This document shows, one piece after another, positions 25,329-33,769 of a stretch of 64,000 nt of DNA. The DNA lies in the NCBI RefSeq assembly GCF_003173735.1, contig NZ_CP029551.1:4541001-4605000 (forward strand). The letters run 5' to 3'. Position 1 is the stretch's first letter. Every line of letters starts with the position of its first letter. The notes beneath the pieces were generated by a model. It was not told the origin of the DNA and did not search any database. It was given only the letters and a program-made list of their open reading frames with translations. Origin of the DNA: Methylobacterium radiodurans. GTDB lineage: Bacteria > Pseudomonadota > Alphaproteobacteria > Rhizobiales > Beijerinckiaceae. A program made the translations under genes and the position numbers.

Positions 25329-25386
25329 CGCGCAGGCCTGCGGGAGCCGGCGCGCGGGCCGCGCCGCCGGAGATACGTGTCCGATC

Positions 25387-25929
25387 CTACAACGGCTCGG
25401 CGCCGCGGCCCATCGCCGAGATGCCGGTGCGGCAGGTCTCCACCAGGCCGATCACCGTCATCAGGCGCACGAAGCGGTCGATCTCCTCGGTGGTGCCGGT
25501 GAGTTCGAACACGAAGGAGTTCAGCGTGGCGTCGAGCGTCTTGGCGCCGAAGGCGGCGGCCAGCCGCAGCGCCTCGCTGCGGTGCTCGCCCTGGCCCGCG
25601 ACCTTCACCAGGCAGATCTCGCGCTCGATGGCGTTGCCCTGGAGCGTCAGGTCGACGACCCGGTGCACCGGCACCAGCCGGTCGAGCTGCGCCTTGATCT
25701 GCTGGATGACCGCGTCGGTGCCCGAGGTCACGATGGTGATGCGCGAGATGTGGCGCTCGGCCTCCGTCTCGGACACCGTCAGGCTCTCGATGTTGTAGCC
25801 GCGGCCTGAGAACATGCCGGAGATGCGGGCCAGCACGCCCGGCTCGTTGTCGACGATCACCGCGAGCGTGTGGCGGTTGACCGGCTCGACCTTCACCGGA
25901 TCGGGGTAGTGGGTGTTCATCGCGTTCAT
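25387..25929 (-). CDS. ilvN: Acetolactate synthase small (regulatory) subunit
   Basis: A 180-residue protein with an N-terminal ACT domain (HTLAVIVDNEPGVLARISGMFSGRGYNIESLTVSETE, then HISRITIV) and the C-terminal ALS_ss_C domain (EICLVKVAGQGEH, FGAKTLDATLNSFVFELTGTTEEID). It binds valine and gives feedback inhibition and activation of the catalytic subunit. The ATG at 25929 is preceded by ACGAGG; MNAMN gives a second ATG three codons in. The gene is separated from ilvB by a methyltransferase gene on the opposite strand, so the two subunits are not in one simple operon. Confidence 0.96.
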   Translation of the reverse strand: MNAMNTHYPDPVKVEPVNRHTLAVIVDNEPGVLARISGMFSGRGYNIESLTVSETEAERHISRITIVTSGTDAVIQQIKAQLDRLVPVHRVVDLTLQGNAIEREICLVKVAGQGEHRSEALRLAAAFGAKTLDATLNSFVFELTGTTEEIDRFVRLMTVIGLVETCRTGISAMGRGAEPL

Positions 25930-26038
25930 GGCCTCGTCTCTCCCGCCTCTCTTATCGGCCGCACCGCCCCGCGGTGAACCGTTTTCTGAACCCTCGGTTT
26001 CTGGACCCCCAAGGCGCGCCTGTGATACGGCGCCGCCC

Positions 26039-26980
26039 ATGACCTCCCGCCAGCGCGCCCTCGACGCCGTGCAGCCCCGCGGCCGGATCGGCGTCGAGAT
26101 CGGCCCGCTGAACCGGCCGCTGATCCGCCGCGACGACGGCGAGATCCTCTACGCCGACCACCGCACGACCGCGGATCTGCGCACCAAGTACGCGACCCAT
26201 CCCGACGTCACCGGGCCCGACGCCGCCCCGCTCATGGAGGTCGACCTCGTCCTCGAGGGCCGGACGCTGGCGGAGGCGCTGGGTCACCGGGCGCCCGTCG
26301 ACTACATCGTGGCGAGCCACGTGATGGAGCACGTCGCCGATCCGATCGGCTGGCTCGGCGACATGGCCGCGAGCCTTCGCGAGGGCGGCGTCCTGTTCCT
26401 GGCCGTGCCCGACAAGCGCTTCACCTTCGACTTCCGGCGCGCGCCCTCGACCACGGGCGACCTCGTCGCCCACCATCTGGCCGGCGCCACCACGACGAGC
26501 CCGGCCCAGATCTTCGAGCACACCGCCCGCACGGCGAGCGTCGATCTCGTGGCGATCTGGGCGGGCGCGGGCCGCGAGCCCCCGCCCCTCTTCGACAACC
26601 AACTCGTCAGCGCGCTGCGCGACGCGAGGCTGGTGGCCGAGACCGGCACCTATTTCGACGCCCACTGCACGGTCTACACGCCGGTGAGCTTCCTCGCCGT
26701 CTTCGGCGAATTGATCGCCCTCGACCTGATCCCGTTCGAGATCGCCGCGATCGCGCCGACCGAGCACGAGCAGCTGCAGTTCTACGTGAGCCTGCGCAAG
26801 CGCGCCGCCGCGAGCCCGGCCGAGCGGGCCGCCGCGACGCCGCGCCTCGATCTGCGCCGCCACCACGACCTGCCAGAGCCCCCGCCCCCGCCGCCCCTGG
26901 GCTGGCGGGCGCGGGTCGCCCTGGCCTGGCGGGTGCTGCGGACGGGCCGCAGCACCCAGGACGCCGGAGCGCACCGCTGA
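26039..26980 (+). CDS. SAM-dependent methyltransferase-like protein
   Basis: A 313-residue protein. The SAM-binding motif I is likely RIGVEIGPLNRPLI, followed by ILYADH (acidic strand 2), the motif DYIVASHVMEHVADPIGWLGDMAASLREGGVLFLAVPDKRFTFD (strand 4 and the post-motif) and a C-terminal region ending in a proline-rich linker (LPEPPPPPPLGW) and a basic tail. The VMEHV and LREGGVLFLAVPD segments are typical of class I methyltransferases acting on sugars or small molecules. The substrate is unknown. The ATG at 26039 is 109 bp divergent from ilvN and the stop is 18 bp convergent with ilvB. Confidence 0.8.
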   Translation: MTSRQRALDAVQPRGRIGVEIGPLNRPLIRRDDGEILYADHRTTADLRTKYATHPDVTGPDAAPLMEVDLVLEGRTLAEALGHRAPVDYIVASHVMEHVADPIGWLGDMAASLREGGVLFLAVPDKRFTFDFRRAPSTTGDLVAHHLAGATTTSPAQIFEHTARTASVDLVAIWAGAGREPPPLFDNQLVSALRDARLVAETGTYFDAHCTVYTPVSFLAVFGELIALDLIPFEIAAIAPTEHEQLQFYVSLRKRAAASPAERAAATPRLDLRRHHDLPEPPPPPPLGWRARVALAWRVLRTGRSTQDAGAHR

Positions 26981-26998
26981 GAACCCCGAGCGGGATCC

Positions 26999-28774
26999 TC
27001 AGACCAGCATCTTGCCCTCTTCCGAGATGACGTCGCCGAGCTCGACCCCGGTCTCGCCGAGGTAGTCGGACAGGAGCATCTCGTTGTGGGCCTTGCCCGA
27101 GGGGATCATCGGGAAGCAGTTCTCGGTCTTGTCGACGACGCAGTCGAAGATCACCGGCCCGTCATAGGCCAGCATCTCCGCGATGGCGGCGTCGAGGTCG
27201 CCCGGCTTCTCGCAGCGCATGCCCTTGGCGCCGTAGGCCTCGGCGAGCTTCACGAAGTCCGGCAGGCTCTCCGAGTAGCTCTGCGAGTAGCGCGAGCCGT
27301 GCAGCAGCTCCTGCCACTGGCGCACCATGCCCATGTACTCGTTGTTCAAGATGAAGATCTTGACCGGCAGCCGGTACTGCACCGCCGTCGAGAGCTCCTG
27401 GATGTTCATCAGGATCGAGGCCTCGCCCGCGATGTCGATGACCAGCCCGTTCGGGTGGGCGAGCTGCGTGCCGATGGCCGCCGGCAGGCCGTAGCCCATG
27501 GTGCCGAGGCCGCCGGAGGTCATCCAGCGGTTCGGCTCCTCGAACTTAAAGTACTGGGCCGCCCACATCTGGTGCTGGCCGACCTCGGTGGTGACGTAGG
27601 TCTCGCGGTCCTTGCAGGCCTCGTAGAGGCGCTGCACGGCGTATTGCGGCTTGATGATCGTGCCCGACGGCCAGTAGGCGAGGCACTCGCGGGCGCGCCA
27701 GGTGGCGATCTTGCCGAACCAGCCCTCGAGGTTGCTCTTGTCGGGCCGCGACGGCAGGGCGCGCCAGGCGTCCAGCATGTCCTCGAGCACCGAGGCGCAG
27801 TCGCCGACGATGCCGACATCGACCTTGACCACCTTGTTGATCGAGGAGGCGTCGACGTCGATGTGGATCTTCTTCGAGAAGGGCGAGAAGGCGTCGAGGC
27901 GGCCCGTGATGCGGTCGTCGAAGCGCGCGCCGACGCAGATCATCACGTCGCACTCGTGCATCGCGAGGTTGGCCTCGTAGGTCCCGTGCATGCCGAGCAT
28001 GCCCAGGAACTTGTCGTCCGAGGCCGGGAAGGCGCCGAGCCCCATCAGCGTCGAGGTGACGGGGAAGCCGGTCTCGGCCACCAGCTCGCGCAGCAGGCGC
28101 GACGCCTCGGGGCCCGAGTTGATGACGCCGCCGCCGGTGTAGAAGATCGGCCGGCGGGCTCCCGCCATCAGCTCGACGGCCGCGCGGATGCGCTCGCGGT
28201 CGCCATCCACGGCCGGGCGGTAGGTCTTGTGCTGCGAGGACGAGGGCTTCTCGTAGAGGCCGGTCGCGAACTGGATGTCCTTCGGCAGGTCGACGACGAC
28301 CGGGCCCGGACGGCCGTTCTTCGCGACGTAGAAGGCCTCGTGCAGGATGCGCGGCAGGTCGTCGATCGATTTGACCAGATAGTTGTGCTTCGTGCAGTGC
28401 CGGGTGATGCCGACCGTGTCGCATTCCTGGAACGCGTCGGTGCCGATGAGGTGCGTGGGCACCTGGCCGGTGATGCAGACGAGCGGGATCGAGTCGAGCA
28501 TCGCGTCGGTGAGGCCGGTGACGATGTTGGTGGCGCCGGGGCCCGAGGTGACGAGGACGCAGCCGACCTTGCCCGAGGAGCGCGCGTAGCCTTCCGCCGC
28601 GTGGACCGCGCCCTGCTCATGGCGCACCAGCACGTGCTTGACCGCCTCCTGGTGGAAGAGCGCGTCGTAGATCGGAAGCACCGCGCCGCCCGGATAGCCG
28701 AACAGCGTATCGACGCCCTGATCCTGGAAAGCCCGGATGACCATCTCGGCCCCGGTCATGACCTCGCCGCCCAT
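26999..28774 (-). CDS. ilvB: Acetolactate synthase large (catalytic) subunit
   Basis: A 591-residue thiamine diphosphate enzyme. It condenses pyruvate with pyruvate or 2-oxobutyrate in the first common step of branched-chain amino acid synthesis. Visible are [20 protein letters not shown], the catalytic Glu in [15 protein letters not shown], the FAD/central domain ([25 protein letters not shown]) and the ThDP domain ([14 protein letters not shown], then the motif [15 protein letters not shown]). AGGAGGAAGACG before the ATG at 28774 is an excellent ribosome binding site. Upstream lies a leader peptide and attenuator, so expression probably responds to charged branched-chain tRNAs. Confidence 0.97.
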   Translation of the reverse strand: MGGEVMTGAEMVIRAFQDQGVDTLFGYPGGAVLPIYDALFHQEAVKHVLVRHEQGAVHAAEGYARSSGKVGCVLVTSGPGATNIVTGLTDAMLDSIPLVCITGQVPTHLIGTDAFQECDTVGITRHCTKHNYLVKSIDDLPRILHEAFYVAKNGRPGPVVVDLPKDIQFATGLYEKPSSSQHKTYRPAVDGDRERIRAAVELMAGARRPIFYTGGGVINSGPEASRLLRELVAETGFPVTSTLMGLGAFPASDDKFLGMLGMHGTYEANLAMHECDVMICVGARFDDRITGRLDAFSPFSKKIHIDVDASSINKVVKVDVGIVGDCASVLEDMLDAWRALPSRPDKSNLEGWFGKIATWRARECLAYWPSGTIIKPQYAVQRLYEACKDRETYVTTEVGQHQMWAAQYFKFEEPNRWMTSGGLGTMGYGLPAAIGTQLAHPNGLVIDIAGEASILMNIQELSTAVQYRLPVKIFILNNEYMGMVRQWQELLHGSRYSQSYSESLPDFVKLAEAYGAKGMRCEKPGDLDAAIAEMLAYDGPVIFDCVVDKTENCFPMIPSGKAHNEMLLSDYLGETGVELGDVISEEGKMLV

Positions 28775-28841
28775 CGTCTTCCTCCTCGTCCCGTCTTCGT
28801 CTCGTGTGTCTTCGGTTCGATCAGCCCGGGCCTCAGGCAAC

Positions 28842-28863
28842 AAAAAAGGGCCCCGAGGGACCC
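28842..28863 (-). terminator. Attenuator terminator in the ilvB leader
   Basis: On the minus strand GGGTCC-CTCG-GGGCCC forms a 6-bp stem (one G-U pair) with a CTCG tetraloop, followed at once by six T residues (28847-28842). It lies 67 bp upstream of the ilvB ATG and downstream of the leader peptide, as in amino acid attenuators. Confidence 0.78.
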
Positions 28864-28885
28864 TGCATGCGCCACCGCCCGGATC

Positions 28886-28907
28886 GCGGCCCGTGGATCA
28901 GGGCCGC
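28886..28907 (-). promoter_or_regulatory. Leader (pause) hairpin overlapping the ilv leader peptide stop codon
   Basis: GCGGCCC and GGGCCGC form a perfect 7-bp stem whose loop contains the leader TGA. Its distal arm contains GGGCC, complementary to GGCCC in the terminator's second arm, so the two stems can be mutually exclusive. This is the expected layout of an attenuator switch. Confidence 0.6.
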
Positions 28908-28948
28908 CCCGTCAGTGGCGCTAGCGTTACGATGAGGGCCGTGCGCAT
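28898..28948 (-). CDS. ilvB operon leader peptide
   Basis: A 16-codon open frame, MRTALIVTLAPLTGRP, contains a run of branched-chain residues (Leu-Ile-Val, then two more Leu). Its stop codon lies 34 nt before the terminator hairpin that precedes ilvB. When charged Leu/Ile/Val tRNAs are scarce, a stalled ribosome would favour the alternative fold and read-through into ilvB. No good ribosome binding site is visible, which is the weakest point. It is too short for normal gene finders. Confidence 0.7.
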   Translation of the reverse strand: MRTALIVTLAPLTGRP

Positions 28949-29098
28949 CGCGTGAAGTCCGATCCGGAACCGTTCCTGCCGACGGTCCCAGGTCTGGGCT
29001 CCTGCCGGAAAGTGTCGGGCGTGATAGCGGAGGGGACTCCAACGGTCAACGGGCGCCAGCCACAAAGTTTCACGCTGGCGGGCCGGCGGCGGGCGGCC
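28949..29098. other. Intergenic region between ilvB leader and amidase 3' end
   Basis: Together with the leader this forms a 324-bp gap between the ilvB start and the amidase stop. The upstream part (28949-29060) should hold the ilvB promoter on the minus strand. I see no other gene and no clear -35/-10 pair. Confidence 0.4.
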
Positions 29099-30535
29099 TC
29101 AAGCCTCCGGCGGCCGGCGGCGCTCCACCCAGCCGCTCGCCGCGTCGTAGGCGGCCCCGAGTTCGAGGCAGGCGCGCTCGCCGTGGTTCGGCCCGACGAT
29201 CTGGATGCCGGTCGGCAGGCCGCCGGGGCCGAAGCCCGCCGGCACGGCGAGCGCCGGCAGGCCCGACATCGTCGCCGGGATCACCGTCTCCATCCAGCGG
29301 TGATAGGTGTCCATCGGCCGGCCGGCGACCGCGTGGGGCCAGCGCCAGTCGATCGGGAACGGGAAGACCTGGGCGCACGGGGCGACGAGGAACGGGTAGG
29401 TCTCCATGAAGGCCCGCAGCGCCCGGTACCAGCGCGTGCGCCCCTCCTGCGCCCGGGTGACGGCCTTGGCGCTCAAGGTCAGGCCGCGCTCGACCTCCCA
29501 GGCCGCCTCGGGCTTGAGCTGGGCGCGGGTCGCCGGGTTCTCGTAGAACGGCCGCAGACTGGCCGCGACCGTCCAGGCCCGCAGCGTCAGCCAGTCGCGC
29601 CAGAGCGCCTGATAGTCGAAGGCCGGGTACGCCGCCTCGACCGTGCAGCCGATCGCCCGGAACGTGTCGAGGGCGGCGCTGCCGGTCTCCAGCACGCCCG
29701 GCTCGAAGGGCAGGTGCCCGCCGAGATCGCCCATCCAGGCGATCCGGGTGCCTGTGAAGTCCCGCTCCAGCGGGGCGGCGAAGACGGCCGGATCCTCCCG
29801 GTTCGAGAGGGGCACGCGCGGGTCGTAGCCCGCGACGACCGAGAGCATCAGCCCGATATCGGCCGGCGAGCGCCCGACCGCGCCGAGCACGCCGAGGGAG
29901 GGCGTGAAGAGGTCCGGGCTCTCGGCCGGGATGCGGCCGTGGCTGGTGCGCAGGCCGTAGAGGTTGTTGAAGGCCGGCGGGTTGCGCAGCGACCCGGCAT
30001 GGTCGCTGCCGTCCGCCACCGGCAGCAGCCGGAGCGCCACAGCGACCGCCGCTCCGCCGCTCGACCCGCCGCCGCTGAGCGCGGGATCGTAGGCGTTGCC
30101 GGTCGCGCCGTGAACCGGGTTGAAGCTGTGCGAGCCGAGGCCGAATTCCGGCACGTTGGTCTTGCCGACGAAGATCGCCCCGGCCGCGCGCAGCCGCGCG
30201 ACCATGATCGAGTCGGTCTCGGCCACGCGGCCGCGGAAGATCGGCGAGCCCTGCGTGAAGGGCAGGCCGCGGACCGGATCGAGGTCCTTCACCGCCAGTG
30301 GAAAGCCGTGCAGCGGGCCCGCAGGCTCGCCGCGGGCGAGCTGCGCGTCGCGGGCCTCGGCCTGCCGGAGGAGCCCCGCGCGGTCCTGAAGCCCGACGAT
30401 CGCGTTGACGCGCGGGTTCAGGCGCTCGATCCGGTCGAGATAGACCCGCATCACCTCCGCGCAGGAGACCTGCCGCGCCCGGATCGCCGCCGCCAGCGCG
30501 ACGGCGCCGAGATCCGTGATCGCGTCGGAATCCAC
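29099..30535 (-). CDS. Amidase (amidase signature family)
   Basis: A 478-residue hydrolase. The Ser-cisSer-Lys triad region is visible: HGFPLAVKDLDPVRG (Lys), ALSGGGSSGGAAVAVALRLLPVADGSDHAGSLRNPPAFN (cis-Ser in the GGGSSGG segment and the nucleophile in the GSDHAGSLR segment, where most members have GSDxGGSIR). The C-terminal VPAGFGPGGLPTGIQIVGP is also diagnostic. It cleaves a carboxamide, substrate unknown. The start is a GTG at 30535, five bases after the glk stop codon with GAGG within the glk end, so translation is probably coupled to glk. It is not GatA, since the gat genes are absent and the signature differs. Confidence 0.88.
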   Translation of the reverse strand: MDSDAITDLGAVALAAAIRARQVSCAEVMRVYLDRIERLNPRVNAIVGLQDRAGLLRQAEARDAQLARGEPAGPLHGFPLAVKDLDPVRGLPFTQGSPIFRGRVAETDSIMVARLRAAGAIFVGKTNVPEFGLGSHSFNPVHGATGNAYDPALSGGGSSGGAAVAVALRLLPVADGSDHAGSLRNPPAFNNLYGLRTSHGRIPAESPDLFTPSLGVLGAVGRSPADIGLMLSVVAGYDPRVPLSNREDPAVFAAPLERDFTGTRIAWMGDLGGHLPFEPGVLETGSAALDTFRAIGCTVEAAYPAFDYQALWRDWLTLRAWTVAASLRPFYENPATRAQLKPEAAWEVERGLTLSAKAVTRAQEGRTRWYRALRAFMETYPFLVAPCAQVFPFPIDWRWPHAVAGRPMDTYHRWMETVIPATMSGLPALAVPAGFGPGGLPTGIQIVGPNHGERACLELGAAYDAASGWVERRRPPEA

Positions 30536-30540
30536 CGGCC

Positions 30541-31554
30541 TCAGCCCTGCCGCCACTCGGAGGCGTGGTAGACGAAGCGGTCGCCCTCGCTCGCGAGCGC
30601 CGCGAGCCCGGTGAAGGCCGGATCCTGCACGGTGATGACGCTCGTGGGGATCTCGCGCATCAGCGCGGAGAACGGCGCCTTGTCCTCGAAGGCGGTGCGG
30701 AAATCGCCCTCCTGCAGCACCCGCACGATCCGGGGCGCGATGCCGCCGCCGATATAGACGCCGCCGGTCGCCAGGAAGGTGAGCGCGAGGTTGCCGCAGA
30801 CCCGGCCGAGCAGGCGCCCGAACAGGGCCAGCGCCTCGGCCGCGTGCGGGTCGGCGGCCGCGAGCCCGGCCTCGGTCACGGCCGCCGGGTCGATCCGCTC
30901 GGCCGGGACGCCAGTGCGGACGTGCCGCACGGCCGCGTGCAGCCGCGCGAGGCCGGGGCCGGACAGCACCGTCTCGACGGAGATGCGGCCCTCGGCGGGG
31001 GGCAGCACGTGCCAGACCGCCTCCTCGTCGGGTGTCGCCGGCCCGAGATCGGTGTGGCCCGCTTCCGTGGAGACGATGGCGAGGTGGTCGCCGTAGGGCA
31101 CGAGCGCGGCCGCACCGAAGCCGGTCCCGGGCCCGAGCACCACGCGGGCGCCCGCGGGCGGCTCGACCGGGCAGTCCTTGGCGGGGCCGATCGGGGTGAG
31201 GTCGGTCGGCGCGATGTCGGCCGCGCCCGCCGCCACCGGCACGTAGTCGTTGACGACGACCGCGCGTCCGAGGCCGAAATCGGCCCCGATCCGGGACGGC
31301 GCGACCAGCCAGGGCGCGTTCGTGAGCTGGATCTCCGGCCCGTCCACCCGGCCCGCGATGGCGAGGATCGCCGAGCGTGGAGCCGGACCACGCGCTCCCT
31401 TGGCGAGGGCCGCCCGGATCGCGCTCGTGGGGTCGGGGTGGCCGTGGGTCGGCTCGTGCGAGAGGGCCTGGGGTTCGGCGCCCTTCTCCGGCACGAGCGC
31501 GAAGCGCGCGTTGGTGCCGCCGATATCGCCGACGAGGACCGGGAACTCGAACAT
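30541..31554 (-). CDS. glk: Glucokinase
   Basis: A 337-residue ROK-unrelated Glk family kinase that phosphorylates glucose with ATP in the cytoplasm. The phosphate-1 loop is VLVGDIGGTNARFALV; the sugar region includes LAIAGRVDG and VVVNDYVPVA, the phosphate-2 region is VVLGPGTGFGAAALVP, then VSTEAGHTDLGP and the adenosine motif FLATGGVYIGGGIAPRI. AGAGGAGCG precedes the ATG. It lies between otsB and amidase on the same strand in what looks like a three-gene unit (otsB-glk-amidase); glucose released from trehalose would be a substrate. Confidence 0.93.
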   Translation of the reverse strand: MFEFPVLVGDIGGTNARFALVPEKGAEPQALSHEPTHGHPDPTSAIRAALAKGARGPAPRSAILAIAGRVDGPEIQLTNAPWLVAPSRIGADFGLGRAVVVNDYVPVAAGAADIAPTDLTPIGPAKDCPVEPPAGARVVLGPGTGFGAAALVPYGDHLAIVSTEAGHTDLGPATPDEEAVWHVLPPAEGRISVETVLSGPGLARLHAAVRHVRTGVPAERIDPAAVTEAGLAAADPHAAEALALFGRLLGRVCGNLALTFLATGGVYIGGGIAPRIVRVLQEGDFRTAFEDKAPFSALMREIPTSVITVQDPAFTGLAALASEGDRFVYHASEWRQG

Positions 31555-31596
31555 GCGGACCGCGCTCCTCTGGGCCGGACGGCGGGGACGGGAGGA

Positions 31597-32340
31597 TCAG
31601 GCTCCGGGCAGGGCGTCCGGGTCGAGGGGCGCGCCGTCCGCCCAGGCGGTGAGAAGCTGGCGCACGGCCGCTGGATCGGCGAGGCGCCGGCTCGCGACCG
31701 TGTCGCCGTCGCCGACCCGCACCGAGACGCCCCCGTCCGCATTCACGGACGCGAAGGCGATCTCGTCCGTGCGGTCGTCGCCCAGGAAGACGGCGCGCCG
31801 GCCCGCGTAGGGCGCGGCCTCCAGGAAGGCCCGGATGGCGTGGGCCTTGGTGGCGCTCGCCGGCACGATCTCGCCCACCGCCTTGCCGAGCTGCAGGCGG
31901 TAATCGGCCCCGAGCGCGGCGGCGGCCTCCTTCACGATCGTCTCGGCGCGCTCGGCATCCTCCGGCGCGGCGAGGCGCCAGTGGACCGCGACCGAGGCGC
32001 CCTTGTCCTCGATCAGCACCGCGTCGAGATCTGCGACCCGGGCCTTGAGCCGCTGCACCTCGGCGCGCAGGGCCGGATGATCCTCGGCCCGCCCGCCCGT
32101 CAGCGCCCCGTCGGTGCGGCGCTCGACACCGTGCAGGCCGGCGACGTCGAAGCGGCCGGGGGCGAGGAACCCGTCGATCACGGCGACCGGACGGCCGGTG
32201 ACGATGGCGAGCGCGCCGCCGAGCCGCTCGCGCAGGCGCTCCAGGGTGGGCACGAGATCCGGATCGACCCGCACGGCGTCCGGCCGCGGCGCGATCTCGA
32301 CGAGAGTGCCGTCGAAATCGAGGAACAGGGCAAGGCTCAC
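31597..32340 (-). CDS. otsB: Trehalose-6-phosphate phosphatase
   Basis: A 247-residue HAD phosphatase: LFLDFDGTLVEIAPRPDAV (motif I, Asp-x-Asp nucleophile), IVTGRPVAVIDGFL (motif II), the cap region with GLHGVERR and IEDKGASVAVHWR, and GKAVGEIVPASATKAHAIRAFLE with VFLGDDRTDEIAF (motif III/IV). It dephosphorylates trehalose-6-phosphate to trehalose, an osmoprotectant. otsA is not in the window. The start is a GTG at 32340 with CCGGAG about nine bases upstream. First gene of the apparent otsB-glk-amidase unit. Confidence 0.94.
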   Translation of the reverse strand: MSLALFLDFDGTLVEIAPRPDAVRVDPDLVPTLERLRERLGGALAIVTGRPVAVIDGFLAPGRFDVAGLHGVERRTDGALTGGRAEDHPALRAEVQRLKARVADLDAVLIEDKGASVAVHWRLAAPEDAERAETIVKEAAAALGADYRLQLGKAVGEIVPASATKAHAIRAFLEAAPYAGRRAVFLGDDRTDEIAFASVNADGGVSVRVGDGDTVASRRLADPAAVRQLLTAWADGAPLDPDALPGA

Positions 32341-32488
32341 GCGGCGCGCTCCGGCGGGTCGGGTATCCCACCCGAGCTAGCACGCTGCCGGACGTCGCCG
32401 CAAACGCCCGGCACACGGCGGCCCCAGGGCTCGCCAGGACCCCCTGCCCCGCTATACCTCGCCCATGAGGCGCGAGCGGAGAGTGGCG

Positions 32489-33706
32489 ATGCAGGTTGTG
32501 GCGGATCCGAAGGATCTCGGCCTCTGTCCCGGGCGGCTGGAGCGCATCGACGGCTGGATGCGCCGGCTGGTCGCGGACGGCCGGCTCGCCGGCCTCTCGG
32601 TCTCAGTGATGCGGCGCGGGCAGCTCGCCTTCGCGCGGGCCCACGGCCTCGCGGATCTCAAGCGCGGCACGCCCTTCGGCCTCGATACCGTGACGCGCAT
32701 CTACTCGATGACGAAGCCGCTGACCTCGGTGGCCGTGATGCAGCTCTACGAGGAGGGCCGCTTCCAGCTCGACGACCCGGTCGCGCGCTTCCTGCCGGAA
32801 TTCTCGGACATGCGCGTCGCGACCGGCGGCAACCGGGCCAAGCTCGAGACCGAGCCGGCGCGCCGGACGATCACCATCCGCGACCTCCTCACCCACACGG
32901 CGGGGCTGACCTACGGCTTCATGGAGGCGACGCTGGTGGACGCGCTCTACCGGCAGCAGGGCGCGGACTTCCTGCGCGCCGATGCCACACTCGCCGAGGT
33001 GACCCGGACCGTCGCCGGGCTGCCGCTCCTCGCCCAGCCGGGCGCGGCCTGGAACTACAGCGTCGCCACCGACGTGCTCGGGCGCCTCGTCGAGGTGGTG
33101 TCGGGGGAGGACTTCGCCGCCTACCTGCGCGAGCGCGTGATCCGCCCGCTCGGCATGCACGACACCGATTTCCACGTCCGGCCGGAGAACCGGGACCGCT
33201 TCGCCGCCTGCTACGTCTACGACGGCGAGCGGCGGCTGACCCAGTACGACGACGCGGTCGAGACGGTGTTCATGAAGCCGCCTGCCATCGCGTCGGGCGG
33301 CGGCGGCCTCGTCTCGACGGCCGCCGACTACCTGCGCTTCTGCCGCCTCGTCCTGAACGGGGGCGAGCTCGACGGCGTGCGGCTTCTCGGGCGCAAGACC
33401 GTGGCGCTGATGACCGCGAACCATCTGCGGGGCGACCTCGCCGCGATGGGCACGCCGCGCTTCGCCGAGACCTCCTACGACGGGATCGGCTTCGGCCTCG
33501 GCTTCTCGGTGATGCTCGATCCCGCCCGCGCCCAGATCCTGGGAAGCCCGGGCGAGATCGCCTGGGGCGGCCTCGCCTCGACGGCCTTCTGGATCGACCC
33601 GTCCGAGGAGCTGGCGGTCGTCCTGCTGACGCAGCTCATCCCCTCCTCGGCCCTGCCGATCCGCAAGGAGCTGCGTGTGATGACCTACGCGGCCCTGATA
33701 GACTAG
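32489..33706 (+). CDS. Serine hydrolase, beta-lactamase/class C family (EstB-like)
   Basis: A 405-residue penicillin-binding-protein fold hydrolase with the SxxK nucleophile motif in IYSMTKPLTSVAVMQLYEEG, the YxN-type motif in AWNYSVATDVLGRLVE and the third motif region near LGSPGEIAWGGLASTAFWIDP, where KTG is replaced by a His/Trp-type Gly-Gly. This pattern is typical of esterase EstB and related proteins rather than true beta-lactamases. No signal peptide is seen, so it is probably cytoplasmic. The ATG at 32489 follows GGAGAGTGGCG; an alternative in-frame ATG lies at 32465. The gene is divergent from otsB. Confidence 0.86.
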   Translation: MQVVADPKDLGLCPGRLERIDGWMRRLVADGRLAGLSVSVMRRGQLAFARAHGLADLKRGTPFGLDTVTRIYSMTKPLTSVAVMQLYEEGRFQLDDPVARFLPEFSDMRVATGGNRAKLETEPARRTITIRDLLTHTAGLTYGFMEATLVDALYRQQGADFLRADATLAEVTRTVAGLPLLAQPGAAWNYSVATDVLGRLVEVVSGEDFAAYLRERVIRPLGMHDTDFHVRPENRDRFAACYVYDGERRLTQYDDAVETVFMKPPAIASGGGGLVSTAADYLRFCRLVLNGGELDGVRLLGRKTVALMTANHLRGDLAAMGTPRFAETSYDGIGFGLGFSVMLDPARAQILGSPGEIAWGGLASTAFWIDPSEELAVVLLTQLIPSSALPIRKELRVMTYAALID

Positions 33707-33769
33707 GGCCGGAACAGCGCCCGCCCCGGGGCGTTCAGGGCGAGGTGCCCCGGCGCGGCAGGAGACGGT

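Noticed and set aside
27086..28924. A 612-codon plus-strand frame opposite ilvB
   Set aside because: ilvB on the other strand is complete and well conserved. The plus-strand translation has no motifs.
29099..32416. A single minus-strand open frame of 1105 codons spanning amidase, glk and otsB
   Set aside because: Only its last 478 codons encode a recognisable protein (amidase). The rest is the out-of-phase shadow of glk and otsB in a GC-rich genome, with Arg/Gly/Pro-rich nonsense translation.
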